Positions 26,805 to 33,906 of a stretch of DNA of 64,000 nt are shown one piece after another. How positions within the stretch are numbered: position 1 is the first letter of the stretch; every line of letters begins with the position of its first letter. The position numbers and the translations under genes are program-made. Source of the stretch: CAZXIC01 sp964640195 (GTDB taxonomy: Archaea > Iainarchaeota > Iainarchaeia > Iainarchaeales > GCA-2688035); NCBI GenBank assembly GCA_964640195.1, contig CAZXIC010000002.1, positions 1-64,000 on the forward strand, read 5' to 3'. The notes under the pieces were generated by a model. The model was not told the origin of the DNA. It did no database searches and saw only the letters and a program-made list of their open reading frames with translations.

Positions 26805-28849
26805 GCAGGGTTGCGTTGGTGCGCTGCAGGGAATACGACTACGGCAAGGTAAGGAAAGCAGTAGAAAAAGCGGTTGACCTGCTTGGCGGCATCAGAAAAT
26901 TTGTCAAGCTAAACCAGACTGTTCTGCTAAAAGTCAACCTGATTGAGCCAATGCCGCCTGAGAAAGGCGCCTGTACCCATCCGCTTGTGGTGAAAGCGGT
27001 TATAGAAATGGTGCGAAAGATAACGCCCAATGTCTGGGTTGGCGATGCAGCTGGAGGAATTGACAGGAAAGCAACTGAAAGGGCTCTTGCTGCATCAGGC
27101 ATCGGTGCGGTAGCAGCGGAAAGCGGCGCTGTACCAAAGAACTTCCAGAGGCACAGAACAGTTAAAGCAAGGGTGGAAAGGGGAAAAATCTACAAGGCTG
27201 TCCCGATATTCAAGCCTGTTGCTGAGGCAGATGTTGTGATAAACCTGCCGAAGCTGAAAACACACGGGCTTACATTTTACACCGGCGCAATTAAGAACAT
27301 GTTCGGGTGCGTTCCAGGCAGGATGAGGCAGAGGCAGCACAAGAACCTGCAAGATAGGAGAAAGTTCTGCCAGGCATTGGTTGACATCTTTTCGGCTGCT
27401 AAACCAGCGCTGACGATAATGGACGCAATACAGGCAATGCAGGGCGATGAGGGGCCGAGCTACGGCAGCCTGTATGATTTGGGCCTAGTGCTTGCGTCAA
27501 GTGACGCTGTTGCCCTGGATGCGGTTGCGTGTGAAACAATCGGCTACAGGCCGATGGCAATTGAAACAACAAGGGATGCGTTTGAAAGGGGCTTGGGCGA
27601 AGCAAGGCTTGAAAGGGTTGAAGTGGTTGGTGAAAAACTTCGTGAATGCATTGTGCGCGACTTCCAGTTAAGCAGCCTTTTCTCGAAGAGAGAGTTCAAG
27701 GGAAACAAGCTGTTCAACCCTGTTGTGTTGGAAGAGAAATGCATTCAGTGCGGCAGCTGCGAATTGAACTGCCCTGTCGGTGCAGTGAAGCTTAAGCCCT
27801 TTCCGGTGTTTGACAGGGAAAAGTGCATTCACTGCTTTGTATGCATGGAGAACTGCCGGGGCGGGGCAATAAAGCTGGTTGAGTCGCAAATGCCCATGAA
27901 AAGGGTTGACCTGAAGCTTGGATACAGGTGCAACAACAACTGCAGGTTCTGCGTTGTCGCAGACAAAAGAAAGCAGGGGAACAAGACAACGCGCGAGGTA
28001 AAAAGAGACCTTCTGCTCGCAAAAAAAAGCAATGCAACGCAGGTTGTCTTCACAGGGGGAGAGCCGACAATAAGGCATGACATAATCAGCCTGGTGAAAT
28101 ACGCCCGGCGCATTGGCTTCAGGGAAGTGCAGATTCAAAGCAACGGCAGGATGTTTTACTACATTGATTTTTGCAGGAAGCTCGTCAAAGCGGGCGTGAC
28201 AGAGTTTGGTCCAGCACTGCACGGCCCGACAGCGGCAATACACGATGGGCTGACAAGAAGCAAGGGCAGCTTTGCGCAGACAGTGCAGGGAATAAAGAAC
28301 CTGAAGCGACTTGGGCAGATGGTCATAATGAACAGCGTTATAACAAAGCAGAATTACAGGCATTTGCCGCAACTGGTTGAACTGTTCATTCGCTTGGGGG
28401 TAGACCAGGCGCAACTGGCTTTTGTCCACCCGATGGGGAACGCGTGGAAGAACTTTGACACTGTTGTGCCGTATTTCAAGGATGCAATGCCGTACATTTA
28501 CAGCTCAATCAAGGCAGCGGAAAAGGCAGGCCTGAGGCTGATGGTTGAAGCAGTGCCCCTATGCCTGATGCAGGGTTATGAAAGCTTTGTGTCAGAGCAG
28601 TACATCCCTGAAACAGAGATAAGGGAGCCGGGCAGCTACACTGCAAGCTTTACAAAGGCAAGGAAAGAGGAAGGCAAAAGGAAAGGACCGAAATGCGTTG
28701 AATGCAGGTATTTCCTTGTCTGCGAGGGTCCATGGAAAGAGTACCCCGAGAAAAGGGGCTTCGGTGAATTCCAGCCTGTCAAAGGGAAGAGGATAAGGGC
28801 AGTGGGCGAACTGAATTGCCAAAAAAGGGGGCATAGAAAAAATTATTAA
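26801..28849 (+). CDS. Fusion: DUF362 + two [4Fe-4S] ferredoxin + HxsC-like radical SAM
   Basis: A 682-residue three-part protein. Residues 1-305 are a DUF362 domain (VLLKVNLIEPMPPEKGACTH near 40; NLPKLKTHGLTFYTGAIKNM near 150), often found fused to ferredoxins. Residues 308-355 carry two CxxCxxCxxxC-type [4Fe-4S] motifs starting at C314 (CIQCGSCELNCPVGA, CIHCFVCMENCRGGA). From 366 a radical SAM domain follows (LGYRCNNNCRFC; C377, C381, C384; FTGGEPTIRHD; GSFAQTVQGIKNL) and ends in C-x2-C-x5-C-E-G-P-W-K-x-Y. The ferredoxin part could deliver electrons for SAM cleavage in its own or neighbouring enzymes, a plausible built-in reductase link. The arrangement is unfamiliar to me. It overlaps the preceding gene by 4 nt. 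Confidence 0.78.
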   Translation: MSRVALVRCREYDYGKVRKAVEKAVDLLGGIRKFVKLNQTVLLKVNLIEPMPPEKGACTHPLVVKAVIEMVRKITPNVWVGDAAGGIDRKATERALAASGIGAVAAESGAVPKNFQRHRTVKARVERGKIYKAVPIFKPVAEADVVINLPKLKTHGLTFYTGAIKNMFGCVPGRMRQRQHKNLQDRRKFCQALVDIFSAAKPALTIMDAIQAMQGDEGPSYGSLYDLGLVLASSDAVALDAVACETIGYRPMAIETTRDAFERGLGEARLERVEVVGEKLRECIVRDFQLSSLFSKREFKGNKLFNPVVLEEKCIQCGSCELNCPVGAVKLKPFPVFDREKCIHCFVCMENCRGGAIKLVESQMPMKRVDLKLGYRCNNNCRFCVVADKRKQGNKTTREVKRDLLLAKKSNATQVVFTGGEPTIRHDIISLVKYARRIGFREVQIQSNGRMFYYIDFCRKLVKAGVTEFGPALHGPTAAIHDGLTRSKGSFAQTVQGIKNLKRLGQMVIMNSVITKQNYRHLPQLVELFIRLGVDQAQLAFVHPMGNAWKNFDTVVPYFKDAMPYIYSSIKAAEKAGLRLMVEAVPLCLMQGYESFVSEQYIPETEIREPGSYTASFTKARKEEGKRKGPKCVECRYFLVCEGPWKEYPEKRGFGEFQPVKGKRIRAVGELNCQKRGHRKNY

Positions 28850-28867
28850 GCAGAAAGGTCCTCTTTA

Positions 28868-29218
28868 ATGCAAATGAAAATGAAAACACTGGCTTTTGTG
28901 ATTGTGGCAATAGTGATTGTAGGCGCTTTGATTTACGTGCTGCTACCAGCGCCGCTTTCGCCAGAATGCTATGCGGAGCAGCTAGCCCTGAAACAGCAGA
29001 TAGAGCAGCTGAACTACTGCACTGTGACGGAGGACTGCGAAGCCCAAGCCTTGTACTGCCCTTTTGACTGCTGGGTTTTTGTGAACAGGCAGGCAGACTT
29101 TGCCCCGGTGAAAGCACAGATTGACGCATACGGCAGTACGTGCGGCGTGTGCCAGCTGGAATGCCCAGGCCAACCGCCAAGCCCGGCATGCATTGAAGGA
29201 AAATGCATTGTTCCGTAA
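28868..29218 (+). CDS. Anchored Cys-rich small protein
   Basis: A 116-residue protein with an N-terminal membrane helix (about 7-27, TLAFVIVAIVIVGALIYVLL) after a Lys-rich start. A short extracytoplasmic domain carries ten cysteines (from ECYAE through CGVC and ECPGQ to GKCIVP). The pattern resembles 'eight-cysteine-cluster' domains seen in archaeal and bacterial secreted proteins, probably disulfide-bonded. It starts 18 nt after the DUF362 fusion and is the last gene of the plus-strand island, so it may be a surface partner of the modified peptide (whose terminal Cys could pair with it) or simply an unrelated co-transcribed protein. Function is unknown. Confidence 0.6.
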   Translation: MQMKMKTLAFVIVAIVIVGALIYVLLPAPLSPECYAEQLALKQQIEQLNYCTVTEDCEAQALYCPFDCWVFVNRQADFAPVKAQIDAYGSTCGVCQLECPGQPPSPACIEGKCIVP

Positions 29219-29233
29219 AGGCTGTTACTCTCA

Positions 29234-31330
29234 CTAGCCTATTGATTCCCTGACCTTTTCCGAAACAGCGGAGCCCAGAATCCTTGCCAGGTCCCTTTTA
29301 TCCACCTTGCGCAGTGCAGAAACAGTCCTGATGTTTGAGCGCCACAGGCGCCTTGCCCTGACTCTGCCAATGTGCCTCACCTCCGTTAGTGGAATAAGCT
29401 CTTCGCGTACGCCGTGCTTTAAACGCTTCCTCAGCTTTGACAATGGCATGTAATGCTGTTCCAACCGAAGCAGCTTTGCAAGCTCCAACGCAGAGTAGCA
29501 GAGCCAGTCGCACCTCTGCAGCTTGCTGTGCAGGATTCCAGGCTGGGTGTTGAACTGTTGCATCAAGGACTGTTCGCTTGCTTCCTCAATCCACTGCTCA
29601 AACAGCAAAGCCGTGTTGAACTTGCGCGGCAGGTTCAAATCAAAAAACATTTCCCTGTCAACATCTGCGGGAATTTCATTCTTGCGCATCTGCAGCTGCT
29701 CCCACAGGGCGGCTTCATTGGACCTTGAGACAGCAAGCCATGGCATCAATTCGCTGCAGTTGCTGAAAATGAATAGATAGGAAAATGGCTTGAAATGGGT
29801 GTGGGAGCGCATTGCCTCAATCATGTCAAAGGCACTTAAAGGGTCAAGGTAGAGCTGGCTGACCCTGCTGCCGAGAGGTGTTGCCCTTATCCGCTTTTGC
29901 TCTGCTGTGATGAAGCCCTTTTCCTGCAATTCTTTGAGAACAGACTGCAGCTTCTCAAACAGCCCTTGCATGTCAGCAAAGAGCAAAGCGTAAAAGGTCT
30001 TCCTGAAGAATCCGCGCATGCTGGGAAGGTCAAAAACAAAGTTGCTGGCAACCAAGCCAAGCAGGTGCATTCTCAGCACTGCCTCTACCCCGAGCCTTGA
30101 TTCAACCGGCTCTATTGCCCCATGCAGGTAGTGTTCCAATAACTCATTTGCCTCAGAATCATTCTTTGCAATGACTATGCCCCTTCCATCAGAGTCATAC
30201 TTTGGCCTGCCACACCTGCCGATTAGCTGCTTGTATTCTGCAACAGGGATAAGCTGCATTCCCAGCTCAGTGTACCTGTACAACGAAGGAATGACTACGG
30301 TGTGGCTCGGCAAATTTACGCCGTAAGCCAAAGTCGGCGTTGCGCTGATGACCTTCAGCTTGTTTGACTTGAACGCGTTTTCAACCACTGCCCTTTGCTT
30401 TGCAAGCAGCCCTGCGTGATGAAACGCCACGCCAGAGGCAATAAGCTTGGACAAGCGCTTGCATTGCTCTGTTGGCACCTCCAATGCATTCAATGCCTTT
30501 TCGGATTCTTTTTTCAGCGCAGTTTTTTCGCTTTCATTCAAATTCCTTTCAACAAACCCTGCCAACTGCTTCGCAATGCCCTCTGCCCTTTTCCTCGTAT
30601 TTGCAAACAGCATTGCCTGCTTTTTCTTTGCAAGCAAGGTGTCCTCAACCAATGCCCTCAAAGCGCTTTCGCCGCCAATCGCTTCCCTTTTCCCGCCTTT
30701 GTACCTGATTTCTTCATTAAAGTAGACGCCTTCCTGCAGGGGAATCGGCCTGAAGCTGCTTTCAACCAACTCTGCCTGCAGCCATTCCGCGATTTCCAAG
30801 GCATTGGGAATTGTTGCGCTCAGGGCAAGGGCCTGCATACGCGGATTCATCTGCCGCATCTTGGTTACAGCAACCTCAAGCGTTGGGCCCCTGTCGCTGC
30901 CCAGCACGTGAATTTCATCCACTACAAGCAGCCCCACGCTGTTCAGCCAGTCTGCCCCGTGCCTTATCAGCGAATCCAGCTTCTCATAGGTCGTGAAAAT
31001 CAAATCGTGGCTTTGCAGGTATCTGCTGCTTGAGTCAAGGTCGCCAGTGCTCAAAGCCATTCTTACGTTCAATTCCCTGCCGTACTTCCTCTTGCACTCG
31101 CTGTAGTGCTCTGACGCAAGCGCACGCAGCGGGCAGGTGTAGACGACCTTCATTTTCCTGTTGATTATGCAGTTAAGGGCTGCCATCTCTGCAACAAGCG
31201 TTTTTCCACTGGCTGTGGGGGCACTGACAACAAGGCTCCTGTTCCGCCAGTCTTTTTTCAATACCGCAACCTGCATTGGATTGAACTTGCCAATGCCGCT
31301 TAGCATTAAAACCTGCTTTTCAATACGCAT
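29234..31330 (-). CDS. hel308: Hel308-type superfamily 2 DNA helicase
   Basis: ATP-dependent 3'-5' DNA helicase of the Ski2-like Hel308/Hjm family, which remodels stalled replication forks. The 698 residues show the family motifs: a Q-motif region (FNPMQ, 16-20), Walker A APTASGKT (37-44), motif II DEIH (138-141), motif III SAT (171-173), motif VI GRCGRP (about 375), a winged-helix/ratchet region, and a C-terminal helix-hairpin-helix segment (VRHIGRVRARRLW near the end). The length is normal for Hel308. It converges with the Cys-rich protein gene at its 3' side, with 15 nt between stops. The start at 31330 is followed by the expected N-terminal Q-motif at the usual distance. Confidence 0.93.
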   Translation of the reverse strand: MRIEKQVLMLSGIGKFNPMQVAVLKKDWRNRSLVVSAPTASGKTLVAEMAALNCIINRKMKVVYTCPLRALASEHYSECKRKYGRELNVRMALSTGDLDSSSRYLQSHDLIFTTYEKLDSLIRHGADWLNSVGLLVVDEIHVLGSDRGPTLEVAVTKMRQMNPRMQALALSATIPNALEIAEWLQAELVESSFRPIPLQEGVYFNEEIRYKGGKREAIGGESALRALVEDTLLAKKKQAMLFANTRKRAEGIAKQLAGFVERNLNESEKTALKKESEKALNALEVPTEQCKRLSKLIASGVAFHHAGLLAKQRAVVENAFKSNKLKVISATPTLAYGVNLPSHTVVIPSLYRYTELGMQLIPVAEYKQLIGRCGRPKYDSDGRGIVIAKNDSEANELLEHYLHGAIEPVESRLGVEAVLRMHLLGLVASNFVFDLPSMRGFFRKTFYALLFADMQGLFEKLQSVLKELQEKGFITAEQKRIRATPLGSRVSQLYLDPLSAFDMIEAMRSHTHFKPFSYLFIFSNCSELMPWLAVSRSNEAALWEQLQMRKNEIPADVDREMFFDLNLPRKFNTALLFEQWIEEASEQSLMQQFNTQPGILHSKLQRCDWLCYSALELAKLLRLEQHYMPLSKLRKRLKHGVREELIPLTEVRHIGRVRARRLWRSNIRTVSALRKVDKRDLARILGSAVSEKVRESIG

Positions 31331-31413
31331 GGCTATTGAATTTTACCGAAAAAACTGCTTTAAAAGGAGGAGCAAAGAGTAGGCTGCCGGTGAATCCAGG
31401 CGGTTTTCGACGC

Positions 31414-32061
31414 TCAGAAGCTGGCCCATCTTGCAAGCTGCTGCATTACTTCGATGTCTGCATCAAGCACTGCGAGCTTTTTCTGCAGCTCGGTGATTTT
31501 CCTGTCGCTCTGCTCCATCCTGAAGCGCTGCAGCAAATCAGCATACTGGGCAACCCTCTTGTTTTTCTTGTAGACAATGCTTTCCTCAACTGTCTGCACC
31601 AGCTGCTTCCTGTACTCCAAATCGCTTAAAAAAACCTTTATCATGGGCTTCCAGCGCCTGTCAGCAACGAGGTTGACCGGCAGCTTGACCTTGTCGCTGT
31701 CGCTCCTGTAATCAGGGTCAATTGCATAGCGCGCCATGTGCTTCCAGAACAGGGGCTCCTTGAATTTCTTCACATTGTGGACAACACTGTAAGACCGCGC
31801 ATCGTTGAATTTTTTCTGCCAGCCACTCAAGCGGCTTGCGTACTGCTCCCTCAGGAAACGCAGTTCCTCTGCCCTCTTCCGCAGGTGCGCTTTTGTCGGA
31901 TAGAGCATCTTCGGCCAGCCTGCATCCGAAGGCACAAGATGCAGCACGCCGCCTTTCTGCAGATAATGCTTTAAGGCGGAAACCCTTGCGGCTTCTCTTT
32001 CAGCATCAAAGCGTTTCGGCAGGAGCGTTTCCAGCTGCTTGAATGAACTGACTATTTGCAT
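31414..32061 (-). CDS. Coiled-coil protein of unknown function
   Basis: A 215-residue, Arg/Lys-rich, mainly helical protein, unrecognised. The frame is open up to 32268, but the extra N-terminal part reads as low-quality sequence and overlaps the NAC gene on the other strand. The ATG at 32061 (MQIVSSFKQLETLLPKRF) is therefore preferred. The middle contains an aromatic/basic patch (FWKHMARYAIDPDYRSDS), and the last 70 residues form a likely coiled coil (LEYRKQLVQTVEESIVYKKN onward). No membrane segment or signal peptide is visible. It is divergent from NAC, which could suggest a translation-related role, but this is only context. Confidence 0.6.
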   Translation of the reverse strand: MQIVSSFKQLETLLPKRFDAEREAARVSALKHYLQKGGVLHLVPSDAGWPKMLYPTKAHLRKRAEELRFLREQYASRLSGWQKKFNDARSYSVVHNVKKFKEPLFWKHMARYAIDPDYRSDSDKVKLPVNLVADRRWKPMIKVFLSDLEYRKQLVQTVEESIVYKKNKRVAQYADLLQRFRMEQSDRKITELQKKLAVLDADIEVMQQLARWASF

Positions 32062-32144
32062 AGGTATACAAAAATTAATGGCAGTGGAGTTAATAAACTT
32101 TTTGAAATAAAAAGTTTTAAACGAGCAAATCGGGGCTGAAAGAG

Positions 32145-32495
32145 ATGTTCCCTGGCGGATTGAATTTGCGCAACCTTGACCCCAAAAAAATGCAGGCCAT
32201 GATGAGGCAGTTTGGGATAAAAAGCGAGGAAGTTGAAGCTGAAAGGGTAGTGATTGAGGGAAAAACAAGTAGAATAGTGATAGAGCCTGCTACTGTTACA
32301 GCGGTTGACATGGGCGGCAAAAAAACCTACACTGTGATGGGAGAGGAAAAGGCGGAGGAAAAGGGCATCAGCGGGGAAGACATTGAAATGGTGATGCGCC
32401 AGGCAGGTGTTGGCAGCAAAAAGGCGGAAGCAGCGCTGAGGAAAAACGAAGGCGACATCGCTGAAGCGATTTTGGAATTGAAGGGAGAAAAGTAA
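32145..32495 (+). CDS. nac: Nascent polypeptide-associated complex protein (archaeal NAC)
   Basis: Ribosome-associated chaperone that binds emerging nascent chains; archaea form a homodimer of this alpha-type protein. The 116 residues contain the N-terminal NLDPKKMQAMMRQFGI segment, the NAC beta-barrel (about 35-72, with VVIEGKTSRIVIEPATVTAV and KTYTV) and a C-terminal UBA domain (about 78-114, EDIEMVMRQAGVGSKKAEAA ... GDIAEAILEL). This is the usual archaeal domain order and length. It is monocistronic by context, flanked by minus-strand genes on both sides. Confidence 0.95.
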   Translation: MFPGGLNLRNLDPKKMQAMMRQFGIKSEEVEAERVVIEGKTSRIVIEPATVTAVDMGGKKTYTVMGEEKAEEKGISGEDIEMVMRQAGVGSKKAEAALRKNEGDIAEAILELKGEK

Positions 32496-32512
32496 TTCGC
32501 AAAAAATTCGGG

Positions 32513-33838
32513 CTATTTCTCAATTGCATTGATGGAGGCTATTTCCCCCCTGACCAAGATGTAATCTACTTGCACGCTGACCTCCTCTCCAGCAGAGTGC
32601 CCTGGCAGCAGCAAAGCTGAAACAGTGTTTGAGTCCAACTCATGCGTTTTGTTCAGGTCAGGGTCAAAGATAGCTGAAACTGACAGCAATGCCGGCTGCT
32701 GTACCTGTACTGTAACGGGTTTGAGCAGTGCGCTTAGCCCAGCTGCAACATCCTTTGAGGCAGCGGTTGCAAGTGCGATTTGCCCGAACAGCGTTCCGCT
32801 GCTCTTTGAAACGTTTGCATCAATTGAAAGTGATTGCAGCTTTTCTTCCAGCAGCTGCTGTATTGCGCCAATCTCCTGCTCTTTTTGGAAGCGAAGGGAG
32901 GAGTAGAGCGGGCTGTTTATCAAGCTTACCCGCTGCGCGTTCAGGTCATGCAGGAAAGAGTTCAGGTCCTGGAAGGTTTCCTCTGGCAGCTCTGCGTCTG
33001 AGTCTATGAAGAACGTTGGCTCGAATTGCGGCACTGCAACATTGGCATCAACAACCCCCTGCAGTTCTTTCACTTTCTCCTCAAGGGCAGCAAGCGCAGC
33101 AAGCTGGTCAGCGAAAACAGTGCCTGTGAAAAGCAGCCTTTCCTCAAGAGAGGCAATCGGCGCTGACACAAGTGCTTCCTTTGCAACCGGCTCTGCCGTA
33201 ATGTTCAGTGTTTCATATGCAAGCAGGTTGCTCAGCTTTGCGCCCAAAAAGGTTGCCTCAATGCTTACTTCCACCTCGTCTCCTGCAATTGTATCAAAGC
33301 CTACCAGCGCTTCACTGACGTTTTCAGCAAGGTTGAGATCTCTGGAAATGTTGGCATCCTGGCTTAAAACAGAGACTCTTTTTGGCAATTCAATTAAAGC
33401 AAAGTTGTAGCCGTCAATGTCCTGCAGATTCGCTTTCTCAGCAAGTTTTTCAACAATGTAGGCACTGTTCAAATCCCTGTCAAAAGAGATGTCTGCAATG
33501 TACACAAATCCAGTGCCACTGCCAGTTTCAGCTGACTGCTGGAACCTGCCGTTTACCCTCTTCACCCCCTGGATTGAGTAAACGTCAGTGTTGACTTGCC
33601 CTATATCCCCGCTGCTTGGCTCAGCAACAATCTTTATTGAGGGCAGCAGCTGCCTGACTTTGCATGAAACGCTGTCAGCGTAAAAAACCATTTCAGTTGG
33701 CTCGCCCGGCAGCGGGGGCGGCTCATTGCCTGAATCGCCCTGCTGCTGGTCTGGGAAGCTGTAGAAAAAAGTGAAGCCGATGATTGAAACAGCCATCATC
33801 ACCGCAATGAATAATGCAAAAAGCTGCTTTCCCTCCAA
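32513..33838 (-). CDS. N-terminally anchored extracytoplasmic protein, unknown
   Basis: A 441-residue protein with an N-terminal membrane helix (about 6-27, LFALFIAVMMAVSIIGFTFF) and a Pro-rich linker (NEPPPLPGEP), placing about 400 residues outside the cell. The outer part is acidic, with alternating beta and helical stretches (SDAELPEETFQDLNSFLHDL, a helical segment near 300-330) and only one Cys (residue 59). Two internal halves both contain a 'D.N.S..L...' type strand, but I cannot show a true repeat. No catalytic motif or known family is recognised. It is convergent with NAC and lies 70 nt downstream of nothing on its own strand, so it appears to have its own promoter. Confidence 0.55.
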   Translation of the reverse strand: MEGKQLFALFIAVMMAVSIIGFTFFYSFPDQQQGDSGNEPPPLPGEPTEMVFYADSVSCKVRQLLPSIKIVAEPSSGDIGQVNTDVYSIQGVKRVNGRFQQSAETGSGTGFVYIADISFDRDLNSAYIVEKLAEKANLQDIDGYNFALIELPKRVSVLSQDANISRDLNLAENVSEALVGFDTIAGDEVEVSIEATFLGAKLSNLLAYETLNITAEPVAKEALVSAPIASLEERLLFTGTVFADQLAALAALEEKVKELQGVVDANVAVPQFEPTFFIDSDAELPEETFQDLNSFLHDLNAQRVSLINSPLYSSLRFQKEQEIGAIQQLLEEKLQSLSIDANVSKSSGTLFGQIALATAASKDVAAGLSALLKPVTVQVQQPALLSVSAIFDPDLNKTHELDSNTVSALLLPGHSAGEEVSVQVDYILVRGEIASINAIEK

Positions 33839-33906
33839 AAAACCACCCTGAACAACAGGTGCAACCGAACCGAATTAGGAGGGCAAAAAAATATTAATAT
33901 AAGCAA

